From assembly GCF_017355915.2 (NCBI RefSeq), contig NZ_JAFEUV020000011.1:124001-188000 (forward strand): 64,000 nucleotides of DNA. The letters are read 5' to 3'. Source of the DNA: Telluribacter roseus (lineage in GTDB: Bacteria > Bacteroidota > Bacteroidia > Cytophagales > Spirosomataceae). The notes under the pieces were generated by a model. The model was not told where the DNA came from. It was given only the letters and a program-made list of their open reading frames with translations, and searched no databases. This document shows, piece by piece, positions 1 to 9,595 of the stretch; the stretch's first letter is position 1; each line of letters opens with the position of its first letter. The position numbers were made by a program, and so were the translations under genes.

Positions 1-183
1 CACATGCGCTGGACGACCGACCAGGTACTTGCCCGCATCAAGCGCAACGAACCAGGCTGGGAGGAACTGGTACCCGAAAACGTAGCACAGATCATAAAGG
101 ATAACTGCCTGTTTGGTTTCCCCTGCGATGTATATCATCCCAAGGTAGTTAAGCAGATCCACGAGGCAGTGGGGAATCTGTAA
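1..183 (+). CDS. 3' end of an unidentified protein (partial)
   Basis: The reading frame is open from the window edge to a TAA at 181-183 and gives 60 residues of a C-terminus. The composition (IKRNEPGWEELVPENV, then DNCLFGFPCDVYHP) looks like real globular protein. I do not recognise the family. The VPENV/LFGF part loosely recalls the C-terminus of adenylyltransferases of the NadD type, but this is too weak for a call. No terminator hairpin is obvious between its stop and the insertion sequence that begins about 130 bases downstream. Confidence 0.6.
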   Translation, partial: HMRWTTDQVLARIKRNEPGWEELVPENVAQIIKDNCLFGFPCDVYHPKVVKQIHEAVGNL

Positions 184-314
184 AGGGTACTTTTATATAT
201 TGTAATGGCGGTGGTGGAGGTAGTGTAGCTAAGGTACCTATACCTCCACTTAAAGTCAGATCCGATTATTATCCCTCCTCATAGTCAACAACTACATTTC
301 TTCAAATACATACA

Positions 315-333
315 AAACATGAGTCATCCCGAA
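315..333 (+). repeat. Left terminal inverted repeat of the IS
   Basis: Perfect reverse complement of 1760-1778. Similarity continues weakly for a few bases inward (TTTT against CTTT), as expected for IS ends. Confidence 0.85.
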
Positions 334-360
334 TTTTAAGGGAGTGGCGTAAAAATGAAA

Positions 361-401
361 AACTTCCGAACTTAGTGATGCGAAGCACTAAACGGAAGGT
401 T
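361..401 (+). promoter_or_regulatory. Stem-loop directly upstream of the transposase start
   Basis: CTTCCG (363-368) pairs with CGGAAG, and TAGTG (373-377) pairs with CACTA (386-390), forming a two-part stem with an eight-base loop that ends six bases before the ATG at 407. A transcript reading in from outside would fold this stem over the ribosome-binding region. Some insertion sequences limit transposase translation from external promoters this way; the role here is inference. Confidence 0.55.
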
Positions 402-406
402 TTCTC

Positions 407-1769
407 ATGTCCAAGGACACAGTAAAAGTCGGTATCCGTTCTGACGAAGTCAAGCAAGAGGCTGGTTATTTTTACCAGCGCCTCCATATGTTTGTTCAGC
501 CCTTAGCCACTCAACTAGATCAACTCCTGGATCGTCGATTGGTAGCTACGTTTGTAGCTCTTTTAGGCTGCATCCTACGTCACCGCCACAGCAGCATGGG
601 CTTGCTACTAAGTGAATTAGGAGGAAAGCTCTTAGGCGAATCACACGCCCCGGCAGGCACAAAGCGTATAAGCAACCTACTTCGCAGCCAGAAGTGGTCG
701 CACAGCCTGATTGAGCAGTACTTACTTGACCTAGCGCGCCAGCAAGCCCAACAGCTACAACAAGCTGGACAGACAGTTGTGCTACTATGGGATGAGAGCG
801 TGGTAGAAAAGCCTGAGAGTATCCGTAGCGAAGGTTTGTGTGCTGTGCGCAGTAGTAAAGCCAAGCGATTGAAGCGTATAAAACCTGGCTTCTATAATCC
901 ACCTGGTGGTCGTCCGGTGCATGTGCCGGGCTTTGACGGGGCCGCCCGCGCGGTGGATGGGGCTCTTGGTGGCAGGTCTAAAAACCCATCCTATGGTAGC
1001 TTTCTTCCGCTGGTACACACGTCGGGGGGATTATGCGCAGGATCGCCTGCTACTTCAAACTTCTTTACTTAAAGAAGCCGTTGCTGCCTTTGGTAAACAA
1101 CTATGGCATATCTTCGATAGGGGCTACGCCGGTAGTCGTTGGCTGGCAGAGTTGTTTGATCATCAGGCTACGTTTGTCATCCGCTGGCCTAAGCGCTACC
1201 AGCTCATTGACAGTAAGGGCAAGCGCAACGCCTGGAAGATCGCTACGGGTAAAACTGCACAGGTGCGCCGCCAGGTCTGGGACGCGCATCTGCAGCAACG
1301 GCGCATGGCAGCGGCACTGGCTCTGCCTGTCACACATGCTGACTTTCCTGAGCACCCCTTATGGTTGGTTGTATCACGGCTGGGTAAGGGTAAAGAGCCC
1401 TGGTATCTGCTGACGAATCAACCTTGTGAGCACAAAGACCAGCTTTGGTCAGTGGTGCTGGCTTATGCCCGCCGTTGGCAGATAGAAGCTTGTTTTAGAT
1501 TCTCCAAATCAGAACTAGCCATTCAATCCCCACGGCTGTGGTTCTGGCAGAACCGACTCAAACTAATGATGATGGTAACACTGGTGTATGCCTTCCTGTT
1601 ACAACTAATGAGCCCTGAGAAGGAAATGATTAGGAATGAACTGCTGCGCCGATGGTGTCACCGAACAGGAAAGCGGTGCCAACTCGCGCTGACACCGCTT
1701 TACCGTTTAAGAGCAGCACTAGCAGCTCTATTTTCTTCCTATCAAGTCATCAACCAAAGTTCGGGATGA
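407..1769 (+). pseudogene. IS4-family transposase, frameshifted
   Basis: Two overlapping frames together give one transposase of about 454 residues. The first frame starts at ATG 407 and holds the first DDE aspartate (LLWDES). The second frame, open to TAA 1767-1769, holds the second aspartate (HIFDRGYAG) and the IS4-type signature ending RRWQIEACFRFSK with the catalytic Glu. The switch must fall between about 900 and 1070, after KPGFYNPPGGRPVHV. It is a +1 shift, so it does not fit the usual -1 programmed frameshift and is more simply a one-base insertion or two-base deletion. The element is therefore probably inactive unless the break is a sequencing error. It would have catalysed DNA cleavage and joining at the inverted repeats. 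Confidence 0.85.
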
Positions 1770-1778
1770 CTCATGTTT
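1760..1778 (-). repeat. Right terminal inverted repeat of the IS
   Basis: Perfect reverse complement of 315-333. The transposase stop at 1767-1769 lies inside this repeat, a compact arrangement common in insertion sequences. Confidence 0.85.
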
Positions 1779-2212
1779 AATAAGAGGTACACTGAAGATC
1801 TAGCAGGCAAAGAGGAAGCAGATCCAAAGGAAAGCCAGCAGCAGGGGGGTTCTTGACACGGCGCTGGTACCTACCATGCGATTGGTGGTATATTCGAGGA
1901 AAAAGTTAATGGTGTACTTACTAGAAAAATACAACCAGACAAACTTAGAAGCCAGGACGCACAGAATGAAAATCTCTTTCGACTGGAGGAAGGTCAACAT
2001 ACAACTGAGTAGGGTTTTAAAGTTTAATGTGGTGTTAAAGGGGACGTAAATAGGTGTCCACCCTGTTTATAATTCTGCAAAAATAAAGCAGATACACAGA
2101 AAAATTTAATCACCCTGACTAAAAAATTTTATAATTTTTTAAACCTATACCTCTGTACCTAAACAGGTTGGCTTCAAAAGTATAGAAATCGTGTATGAAG
2201 TTGGGGTACTTT
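1779..2212. other. Intergenic stretch, possible gene remnant
   Basis: No convincing gene. On the minus strand, 1800-2000 encodes a hydrophobic 66-residue frame with a TTG/ATG-poor start. Its pattern (SKEIFILCVLASKFVWLYF, then a second hydrophobic run) faintly resembles the C-terminus of FtsX/MacB-like permeases, so it may be a decayed fragment. The rest is AT-rich and featureless. Confidence 0.25.
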
Positions 2213-2214
2213 GA

Positions 2215-2254
2215 CAAAAAAAAAGAGCAGTTCCTGAAGAATCAGGAACTGCTC
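2215..2254 (-). terminator. Rho-independent terminator of the catalase gene
   Basis: A perfect 13-bp stem (2225-2237 with 2242-2254, loop AGAA) is followed, in the minus direction, by a run of nine or ten U residues (plus-strand As 2216-2224). It lies 27 bases beyond the catalase stop codon. Confidence 0.93.
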
Positions 2255-2280
2255 TCAGTTATATAGTACTGACTAACTAT

Positions 2281-3903
2281 TTAGTAAGGTTTCGCTTGAT
2301 GTGATTTTTCCTCCGCATCCCTTACACCTTCACTGGATGAATCAGTACCAATGGGTCCACCTGTGTCATCTTTCTTATAATTCCGGAGACCTTCGGCTAC
2401 CCGGCGACCATACTCTTCGTCACACTGGGTAAACAGCTCAATCATCCGGTCCTGAATATGCTTTTGTGCCGGCCCCAGTGTATTTACTAGGTTATTGATC
2501 AGTTCGTTACGTTCCCAATCCTCAAAAAGACGGAATCGCTCACCGGCCTGCTTAAAGTTGTTGGTACGGTCAATGGATTGTCTGACAACTTTACCTTCAA
2601 CGTAAGGTGTATGTTCTTTACCTTCGGCTTGTGCCTGCTGCAAACCACTTAATGAAGATGGTTCGTAGTTTACGTGAGGGTTCTGTCCGGGAGCTAAGTC
2701 TACATTATACGACATCTGTCCGCCTCGCAGGTTGGTAGCAACGCGTTTTTTGGGTGCATTGATTGGTAACTGCAGGTAGTTTGCACCTACGCGATAGCGC
2801 TGGGTATCCGAGTAGGATAGGGTACGTCCCTGTAGCATCTTATCATCCGAGAATTCAAGTCCATCGACCAGTACTCCGGTACCAAAAGCAACCTGTTCTA
2901 CCTCATTATGGTAGTCTACCGGATTACGATCGAGTACCATACGGCCTACCGGTAGCCAGGGGAACTGATCCTCCGGCCAGAGCTTAGTATCATCCAGCGG
3001 GTCGAAGTCCAGCTCAGGGTGGTCATCATCGCTCATGATCTGTACCAGAAGCTCCCACTCCGGAAACTCGCCGCGTTCAATGGCTTCGTATAAATCCTGA
3101 GTAGCGTGGTTGAAGTTTTTACCCTGAATCCTCTCAGCTTCTTCCTGCGTGAGGTTCCTGATGCCCTGCTTTGGCTCCCAGTGGTACTTCACCAGTACGC
3201 CTTCACCATTTTCATTCACCCACTTATAGGTATTAACGCCTGATCCCTGCATTTGGCGGTAGTTGGCCGGTATACCCCAGGGCGAAAACAGGAAGGTGAT
3301 CATGTGCATGGCCTCGGGTGTATGGCTGATAAAGTCAAAGATCCGCTCGCCATTCTGGATGTTCGTAACGGGATCTGGCTTGAAAGCATGTACCAGATCC
3401 GGGAATTTCATAGCATCGCGTATGAAGAATACCTTCAGGTTATTACCTACTAGGTCCCAGTTTCCGTCTTCGGTATAGAACTTCACCGCAAAGCCCCGTG
3501 GATCACGTAAGGTTTCGGGAGAATGCCCTCCGTGTATTACTGAGGAGAAGCGGACAAAAACCGGGGTTCGCTTACCTTTTTGCTGGAATAGCTTGGCTCG
3601 TGTATATTTTGAAACGGGCTCATTACCTACAGTACCATACGCCTCAAAGTAGCCGTGAGCACCTGCTCCGCGGGCATGTACCACCCGCTCAGGGATACGC
3701 TCACGATCAAAGTGGGTAATTTTTTCAAGAAAGTTGTAGTTCTCCAGGGTTGCAGGTCCGCGGTTACCTACTGTCCGGATGTTCTGGTTGTTGTGAACCG
3801 GATGTCCCTGGCGGTTGGTTAGCGACTGATCGTTCCCATCCTGCTGCTGACCATTTCCCTGATCTCCATGACCATTGTTGGTCATGTTGTTTTCATTTTC
3901 CAT
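2281..3903 (-). CDS. katA: Monofunctional heme catalase
   Basis: Converts two H2O2 to water and O2. The 540 residues show the full catalase core: the distal His76 in RVVHARG, the distal Asn154 in DLVGNN, and the proximal heme ligand Tyr364 in [14 protein letters not shown]. Length fits a small-subunit, probably clade 3, enzyme. The first 40 residues are a hydrophilic Asn/Gln/Gly-rich tail without a signal peptide, so the enzyme is probably cytoplasmic. ATG 3903 has a plausible upstream GGTG; Met7 is an alternative start. The gene stands alone with its own terminator. The 500-base upstream gap leaves room for a peroxide-responsive promoter, but no operator could be recognised. Confidence 0.97.
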   Translation of the reverse strand: MENENNMTNNGHGDQGNGQQQDGNDQSLTNRQGHPVHNNQNIRTVGNRGPATLENYNFLEKITHFDRERIPERVVHARGAGAHGYFEAYGTVGNEPVSKYTRAKLFQQKGKRTPVFVRFSSVIHGGHSPETLRDPRGFAVKFYTEDGNWDLVGNNLKVFFIRDAMKFPDLVHAFKPDPVTNIQNGERIFDFISHTPEAMHMITFLFSPWGIPANYRQMQGSGVNTYKWVNENGEGVLVKYHWEPKQGIRNLTQEEAERIQGKNFNHATQDLYEAIERGEFPEWELLVQIMSDDDHPELDFDPLDDTKLWPEDQFPWLPVGRMVLDRNPVDYHNEVEQVAFGTGVLVDGLEFSDDKMLQGRTLSYSDTQRYRVGANYLQLPINAPKKRVATNLRGGQMSYNVDLAPGQNPHVNYEPSSLSGLQQAQAEGKEHTPYVEGKVVRQSIDRTNNFKQAGERFRLFEDWERNELINNLVNTLGPAQKHIQDRMIELFTQCDEEYGRRVAEGLRNYKKDDTGGPIGTDSSSEGVRDAEEKSHQAKPY

Positions 3904-4402
3904 ACACCTGTAGATTCTAGTTAGTACAATTAATTCACTAGTTAATACAGAGTATTCAACCCTACTGATCTTAAAGTGTTTGGCAAGTCGGGGAAATTAT
4001 TCATTATAAATGGTGACATCTTTACGTATAGCGTAGATAACCATGGATAAATGGGTAATTCGCTGTTCAGTTTTGGGTTGCTGTCCCCATTTTACCCAAT
4101 TTAATTACACATGTAATTCCACAAATTGTAGAAACAACTTACTGGTAATCAGTTACTACTATTTAGTTTATAAGTAGTATAGCTGGGGGTACTTTGAAAA
4201 TTAAGGGCCTTACAGGGGGGAAATTGAGGCTATTTTGGCATTTTCTACACCTATAAGAGGGCAAAATGGGAAGAGAGGAAACAGAACATTAATTCTCTGT
4301 ATCTGAGGGGGCGGCACAGGGAAAATAGGTTCTTCTGGCACGCTCTTTTTAATAGTTAAAATCAGTTAGTTTATTGTAATACTTTAATAAAATATAGGAG
4401 CT
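3904..4402. other. Intergenic region between divergent catalase and SPW genes
   Basis: About 500 AT-rich bases that must carry both divergent promoters. An AGGAG ribosome-binding site at 4396-4400 sits just ahead of the SPW start. No open frame, clear consensus promoter pair or strong hairpin was found. Confidence 0.5.
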
Positions 4403-4780
4403 ATGCGATTTATAAGCACAAAAGCCCACGGGGCACTCGACTACCTGACAGGTATTCTGCTGATCGCTTCGCCTTGGTTATTTGGATTCAATCTTGGAGA
4501 TGAAGCGCAGTGGGTAGCAATAATATCAGGTGCAGCCTTATTACTACTATCAGTTATGACTGATTATGAAATGGGCGTAATGAAGAATATCAAGATGTCA
4601 ACTCACTTGACTATGGACGTGTTGATGGGTGTATTCCTAGCCGCGTCGCCTTGGTTGTTTGGTTTTGCTGATTATGTCTATCTACCTCACCTGATCATCG
4701 GTATCATGGAGATCGGTGCTGGTTTGATGACAGAACGGACACCATATCACAGCCACGGTATGACCCATAGCCACCATTAA
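4403..4780 (+). CDS. SPW-repeat membrane protein
   Basis: A 125-residue integral membrane protein with two copies of the SPW motif (IASPWLFGF near residue 22 and AASPWLFGF near residue 82), each inside a pair of hydrophobic helices, giving about four membrane segments. The tail is His-rich (HSHGMTHSHH), which could bind metal, but that is inference. The start ATG 4403 has a good AGGAG Shine-Dalgarno, unusual for this phylum. SPW proteins are of unknown biochemical function. It is monocistronic: a terminator follows 40 bases later. Confidence 0.92.
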   Translation: MRFISTKAHGALDYLTGILLIASPWLFGFNLGDEAQWVAIISGAALLLLSVMTDYEMGVMKNIKMSTHLTMDVLMGVFLAASPWLFGFADYVYLPHLIIGIMEIGAGLMTERTPYHSHGMTHSHH

Positions 4781-4819
4781 TAGCATGTATTTGTAATTAA
4801 TGATGAGTTGATTTTTGAT

Positions 4820-4854
4820 AAGCCCTAAGCCAGCAATGGTTTAGGGCTTTTTTG
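4820..4854 (+). terminator. Rho-independent terminator after the SPW gene
   Basis: AGCCCTAA (4821-4828) pairs with TTAGGGCT (4841-4848) around a 12-base loop, followed by a run of six or seven T. Confidence 0.9.
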
Positions 4855-4939
4855 TTACTGTACTCTTTTATATTCCTAACGCTGTAACGGCTCTACCATC
4901 CGTACAAATTTTTAGCCACTTGTCATAGTTTTAGTAAAG

Positions 4940-4957
4940 TATATGATATATCATATA
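4940..4957. promoter_or_regulatory. Perfect 18-bp palindrome, probable MarR operator
   Basis: TATATGATATATCATATA is an exact palindrome ending 32 bases before the start of the MarR-family gene. MarR dimers bind palindromes of 16-20 bp, often over their own promoter, so this is a good candidate for an autoregulatory operator controlling both the regulator and the overlapping receptor gene. Being AT-rich, some chance of coincidence remains. Confidence 0.65.
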
Positions 4958-4989
4958 TATTCGATCCACCATTAGAAGCTATTCGCCTT

Positions 4990-5514
4990 ATGTTATCCCG
5001 GATTCTCTTTTACAGTATAGATAAAGCAATCAAACGCTATCGTCAGTTTGCGCAGGCTAATATTGATCGGGCTGGATTCAGCATTACCATTGATCAATGG
5101 CTGGTACTGAATGTGATTCAGGAAAAGCCGGATTCGACCCAAATGGAAATTGCCGAACGTACATTTAAAGATCAGGCCTCCATAGCCCGAATTATACATC
5201 TGCTTATTCAGCAAAAGCTGGTTGCGGTGGAGAACCACCCGACGGATCGCCGGAGAAGCCAGATGAGGGTGACTGCCGAAGGGAACAGAATACTTGAGGA
5301 TGTAATGCCGACTATTCTGAATAACCGGGCCGTCGCGCTGCGGGGTATCTCGGAGGAGGAGATTGCGCAACTTCAGTACCTGCTTGAAAAGATTTTTACT
5401 AATTGCTCTAATTCCAAAAGCCATGAAACACAACTACCTAACCAGGACGATTTATCATTACAAATGGGTGCTACCGCTCCTGATGCTGCTAATACAGCCA
5501 CTGAGCGGGCATAG
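4990..5514 (+). CDS. MarR-family transcriptional regulator
   Basis: 174 residues with a typical MarR winged helix: helix-turn-helix around residues 51-75 (MEIAERTFKDQASIARIIHLL) and the wing with the conserved D-R-R-R (PTDRRRSQMRVT, about 84-95). MarR proteins are dimeric repressors or activators released by small ligands. The last 30 residues (from about 145) are of low complexity and overlap the start of the downstream receptor, so the C-terminus may have been extended by loss of an earlier stop. The palindrome upstream suggests autoregulation, and the overlap suggests that the receptor is its target. The ligand is unknown. Confidence 0.9.
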   Translation: MLSRILFYSIDKAIKRYRQFAQANIDRAGFSITIDQWLVLNVIQEKPDSTQMEIAERTFKDQASIARIIHLLIQQKLVAVENHPTDRRRSQMRVTAEGNRILEDVMPTILNNRAVALRGISEEEIAQLQYLLEKIFTNCSNSKSHETQLPNQDDLSLQMGATAPDAANTATERA

Positions 5515-7900
5515 CCAATTACTGCAAACCATTGCGGGACAAGTCCATGACCAAGCCGGTGCCGCTATTGAATTTGCCACAGTAACTCTACATCGGGGCA
5601 TTGACTCGGTGGTAGTAAAGAGTGAGTACACGGGGCAGCAGGGAGAATTCAGGATTGAGGGGGTACCGCAGGGCAACTACTTTGTGCAGATTTCCCTGGT
5701 AGGGTATGAGCGCTATACCTCCGCACCGGTGGTAGTACCATCCACCCGAGCTCCGGAAACGGGTACTTCCGGTACTATTACTCTGCCCCCTATTTCGCTG
5801 ATGAACTCGGGTAGGACTAACCTGAAAGAAGTGACCGTACAGACCCGGAAACCACTGTTTGAGCGGGAGTCTGACCGCATTGTCGTGAATATTGAGGGTA
5901 GTCCGCTGGCAGCGGGAGCCACCTCACTGGAAGTATTGGCTCGCTCACCGGGTATCACCATTGACCAGAATGACAACATCAGCATGCGGGGCAGGCAAGG
6001 GGTACTGGTACTACTGGATGGTAAGCTGATACCCATGACCGGAACTGAACTGGGAAATATGCTGCGGTCGATGCCGGCGGAGCAACTCGAAAAGATAGAG
6101 CTTATTACCAATCCGCCCGCTAAGTATGAAGCGGCGGGTAGCGCAGGTATTATAGCTATCAAGACTAAGAAAGATACGCGTCTAGGTACCAACGGAAGCG
6201 TAAACCTTAGCTATGGTCGCGGGCAATTTGGACGCTTTACTTCCGGCCTGTCGCTGAACAACCGCCACAGGAAAGTAAATCTGTTTGGAAACTACAGCTA
6301 TACCAATCGCTCGGGATTTTCGGTGCTGGACCTGCACCGTGACTTCTACGTTAACAATAGCCATGTGGGTAGTAGTAAGCAGTATAACTACCAGGAGATG
6401 CCCATGCAGTCACATACCTTTAGAGGAGGAATCGATTATAACCTCACTAAATCAACTCTATTGGGATTGACCGTAAGCGGACTGGCCAATGATATAGACA
6501 TAAATGGTACAAACGATACCCGTACTTTTAATAATCAGGGAAATCCCGAAGCGGTGTACTCTTCCGATAATGTTCGCTCCTTCAACTCTCCCAATGTAGC
6601 TGTGAATATGAACCTCAAGCAAACGGTGGGTAAAGGGGGAGAGCTAACTTCTGATCTGGATTATGCCCGGTACAGCAGTAATCGCTTTCAGAATCTGACT
6701 ACCCGGTTTACTATGGGAGGTCCTGCTTCGCCGCTGGTACTGCACGGTGACCAGACGGGCCTGCTCACAATCAAATCATTCAAAGCGGATTATACAAAAG
6801 CGCTCCCAAAACAGACACGGCTGGAAGCGGGAGCAAAGCTGAGCTGGGTGCACTCAGATAATGATGTTTTATTTACCAATATAATAGAAGGTCGTGCCCT
6901 TGTTGACTCCGGCAAAACCAACCACTTCATCTATGATGAGAATATCGTTGCCGGGTACATCAACCTCAACCGGAAATTCAAGAAAACAACGGTGCAGGTG
7001 GGTTTGCGTGGGGAGCAGACCAACGCAACAGGTCTGCAGACAATAGGGGAGGAAGGATTTGACCGCCATTACTTTCAGTTTTTCCCCAGCGCATCGTTCA
7101 AGCATTCTATTAGCGAGAAGCATGAGGTAAGTATGTCGATGAGCCGCCGGATCGACCGGCCTTCCTACAACCAGCTCAATCCGTTCCGGTCGTATATAGA
7201 TGCTACTACCTACGGAGCAGGTAATCCTTCATTACAACCCCAGCTAAGTTACAACATGGAGGCTACCTATACTTTCCTGCAGAAGTATACTGCTTCCCTG
7301 AGCTATAACGCGACCAGCCAGCCTATTATCAGTGTGGTACAGCCTGCCCCCGATGGAGACCGAATGGTAGTTTCGACCTTCCGTAACCTTACACGCCAGG
7401 ATTACTACGGTCTTACTATAACAGCGCCTGTGGAGCCAGCCAGGTGGTGGCGAATGTACAACAACCTGGTGGGGTACTACAATGTATTTGCAGGGGATCT
7501 GGCGGGTACCTCTCTCAATGCCGGACTACCGGCCTTCTCGCTGAGCAGCAACAGTACCTTTACACTGGGCAAGGGCTGGTCGGCTGACCTCAATGCCACT
7601 TACCAATCCCGTGAGTTATACGGATTTCTACGGGTTAGGCCGCTAGGTCAGCTAACGGCTGGATTCCAGAAGACCATGATGAATAAAAAAGGTACGCTCA
7701 GAGTCAACTTCTCCGATCTATTTTATACCAATCGTGTAAGAGCCACCTCTACGTACAGCAACTATGTTGAGAGGTTTAATCAGCGCCAGGATTCGCGGGT
7801 AGGAACGATATCTTTCGTCTATCGTTTTGGTCGTGAAACGGTACCGCCTTCACGACGAATACAGGGTGGGGCAGAAGAAGAAAAGCGGCGTGCGAGCTGA
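5423..7900 (+). CDS. Outer-membrane beta-barrel receptor (PF14905-like, TonB-type plug)
   Basis: 825 residues: signal peptide 1-32 (YKWVLPLLMLLIQPLSGHSQ), a carboxypeptidase regulatory-like domain (about 36-110; VHDQAGAAIEFATVTLH), a plug-like domain (about 135-240; IDQNDNISMRGRQGVLVLLDGK), then a long beta-barrel. This is the outer-membrane beta-barrel family found beside regulators in Bacteroidota, related to TonB-dependent receptors but without a SusD partner. An upstream in-frame codon at 5363 is possible, but ATG 5423 is chosen because the signal peptide follows it directly. It overlaps the MarR gene by 92 bases in another frame, implying translational coupling. Substrate unknown. A second, distantly similar receptor lies at 28919. 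Confidence 0.88.
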   Translation: MKHNYLTRTIYHYKWVLPLLMLLIQPLSGHSQLLQTIAGQVHDQAGAAIEFATVTLHRGIDSVVVKSEYTGQQGEFRIEGVPQGNYFVQISLVGYERYTSAPVVVPSTRAPETGTSGTITLPPISLMNSGRTNLKEVTVQTRKPLFERESDRIVVNIEGSPLAAGATSLEVLARSPGITIDQNDNISMRGRQGVLVLLDGKLIPMTGTELGNMLRSMPAEQLEKIELITNPPAKYEAAGSAGIIAIKTKKDTRLGTNGSVNLSYGRGQFGRFTSGLSLNNRHRKVNLFGNYSYTNRSGFSVLDLHRDFYVNNSHVGSSKQYNYQEMPMQSHTFRGGIDYNLTKSTLLGLTVSGLANDIDINGTNDTRTFNNQGNPEAVYSSDNVRSFNSPNVAVNMNLKQTVGKGGELTSDLDYARYSSNRFQNLTTRFTMGGPASPLVLHGDQTGLLTIKSFKADYTKALPKQTRLEAGAKLSWVHSDNDVLFTNIIEGRALVDSGKTNHFIYDENIVAGYINLNRKFKKTTVQVGLRGEQTNATGLQTIGEEGFDRHYFQFFPSASFKHSISEKHEVSMSMSRRIDRPSYNQLNPFRSYIDATTYGAGNPSLQPQLSYNMEATYTFLQKYTASLSYNATSQPIISVVQPAPDGDRMVVSTFRNLTRQDYYGLTITAPVEPARWWRMYNNLVGYYNVFAGDLAGTSLNAGLPAFSLSSNSTFTLGKGWSADLNATYQSRELYGFLRVRPLGQLTAGFQKTMMNKKGTLRVNFSDLFYTNRVRATSTYSNYVERFNQRQDSRVGTISFVYRFGRETVPPSRRIQGGAEEEKRRAS

Positions 7901-7924
7901 TGTATTTTTCATAATCCAATGGAT

Positions 7925-7953
7925 CAGGCTGGCTGTATGGCTGGCCTGTTTTG
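7925..7953 (+). terminator. Weak terminator after the receptor gene
   Basis: CAGGC (7925-7929) and GCCTG (7944-7948) can pair, with extra GC pairs inside and a short T run after. The stem is imperfect. Confidence 0.45.
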
Positions 7954-8551
7954 ATTTAGATGCTTAGTACCCATTCTATCTTATTTGAGTAGGAGTATAA
8001 GTTATACGAAAGATTATTATAACGTTCTTATCGCGTTTATATAATCATAAATTCAGCTTATCAACTACTCATCATAATATATAATTCTACTCTAATAGTA
8101 CATCCAAGCAGTCTATACTTGCTTAGACATACTGTCATCATACCCAAAATATCAAGGTTTCATCAGAATAAGCTTATACTATACCTGAATTATGGTTTAA
8201 GCATTATCAACTCTAGGGCAACAAGGATATTTTAAAACCCACTAATAGAATCCAATTTCGCTTATATGCATTCTCCTGCATTTTTGATACTTTACTATTT
8301 TGGAGGTTGATGGTAAGAGTCAAGGATATACTGAGGCAAGATGTATCAAAAAACCAATTTATAAGCTGAGTGACACTGATGACAAGGTGTTAACTTAAAT
8401 CAGGATGAGACAGGAGGATATACAGGGACATCAGGTACACCTTAAGTGTAGCCAGAAAGCATCCATAATCGTGTCCCTCAGGTCATGTAGGGTATCAGAG
8501 CGGTGTAATCCGTAAGTACTTTGACGGCCAGTGGCTCATAATGCACCGGAG
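7954..8551. other. Gene-free AT-rich region
   Basis: About 600 bases between convergent genes with frequent stops in all frames. No RNA gene, repeat or strong hairpin was recognised. Confidence 0.5.
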
Positions 8552-9595
8552 TTAGACATGGCTGGACAGGTTGATGTGTAATGTAGCGGTAAAGTCATCG
8601 GTACCCTGTACTACTGACAACCGGTAGTCGGTATAAAGAATTTCCAGCTGGCGGCGCAGGTTCGATAGACCGATGTTTTCTTTTACCCCCCGCTCATCAG
8701 GAGCGGCTTCTGATGAATTTTTTACCACAAAGTCAAGTTGCCGCTGCTTCACCGTCAGGTAAATGTCCACATATGGCTCGTCTGGAGTCTCGGATACACC
8801 GTGTTTGAATGCATTCTCTACCAGCGGTATCAGCAGCAGGGGCGGCAAGGCTTGCCGCTGGTCTTCCACGTCGTATCTGAAGTTGACTCGCAGCGACTCG
8901 TCGTACCGGAGCTGTTCCAGGGCGATGTAGTCGCTGATGATTTTCAGCTCCTGTTCAATGGCAATGTAGGCCCCGCTGGTTTCGTACAGCATGAAACGCA
9001 GGATTTTGGACAGGCGCAGGATGGACTCCGGTGCCCGGTCCGACTTGTCGCGAGACAGGGAGTAGATGTTGTTCAGGGTATTGAAGAGAAAATGTGGATT
9101 GGTCTGCGACTTGAGGAAGTTGAGCTCGGCCTGCTGTTTTTCGATGCGCAACTGCTGGGCGGCCTGCCGGAGCTTATAGTACCCGTAAATATGCTGGCTG
9201 ATTCCGAAAAAGAATATGGAGCCGGCGCTGTACGCCATCTGGTCTTCAAGCGCATCGTCAAATGATTGGGAGGGATTTCGCAGGGTATAGATATGGAACA
9301 GGATGCCCAGTTGCCGCCAGGCGTACAGCCCGAAAGAGTAGAGCATCAGGTGGACCCCCAAAAGGAATAAGCCCGCCAGAATCCGCTTCCAGTGCAGCCG
9401 GAAAAAGGGTAGCGTATACTCAAACAGGATAAAATTAAGTACCGTAACGTAGGTGCAGTGCCAGAGGTTATTCCAGGCTCTGGGTACAAATGTATGCGGG
9501 TTATTGATCAGCTGGTCAGATAGCAATAGCAGCAGAAACAGCCCGCCAAACCCCAGGTACATCTGAAATCGCCCTTTATCAAACGTAAGATTCAT
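8552..9595 (-). CDS. LytS/YehU-type sensor histidine kinase (His_kinase PF06580), orphan
   Basis: 347 residues. Four hydrophobic segments occur between about 12 and 137, followed by a short coiled coil (142-162), the phosphoacceptor motif with His168 (QTNPHFLFNTLNNIYSL), and an ATP-binding domain with the N-box at Asn261 (IPLVENAFKHG) and a glycine-rich segment near 303-314 (ENIGLSNLRRQLEILY). Such kinases normally sit next to a LytTR response regulator; none is present within several kb, so the partner must be encoded elsewhere. The signal is unknown. ATG 9595 begins directly before the first membrane segment. Confidence 0.92.
   Translation of the reverse strand: MNLTFDKGRFQMYLGFGGLFLLLLLSDQLINNPHTFVPRAWNNLWHCTYVTVLNFILFEYTLPFFRLHWKRILAGLFLLGVHLMLYSFGLYAWRQLGILFHIYTLRNPSQSFDDALEDQMAYSAGSIFFFGISQHIYGYYKLRQAAQQLRIEKQQAELNFLKSQTNPHFLFNTLNNIYSLSRDKSDRAPESILRLSKILRFMLYETSGAYIAIEQELKIISDYIALEQLRYDESLRVNFRYDVEDQRQALPPLLLIPLVENAFKHGVSETPDEPYVDIYLTVKQRQLDFVVKNSSEAAPDERGVKENIGLSNLRRQLEILYTDYRLSVVQGTDDFTATLHINLSSHV

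Larger units (their letters stand above)
315..1778 (+). mobile_element. IS4-type insertion sequence with 19-bp terminal inverted repeats
   Basis: A 19-bp perfect inverted repeat bounds the element: 315-333 (core ACATGAGTCATCCCGAA) and its exact reverse complement at 1760-1778. Between them lies one transposase gene, broken by a frameshift, which fills most of the 1.46 kb. No convincing target-site duplication is seen next to either end, so the element may be old, may have recombined, or its true ends may differ by a few bases. It lies in intergenic sequence between an unknown gene and the catalase region. A hairpin sits just before the transposase start. Confidence 0.85.

Noticed and set aside
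1800-2000. Minus-strand hydrophobic 66-codon frame
   Set aside because: The resemblance to permease ends is too weak, and no continuous gene surrounds it; mentioned only as intergenic content.
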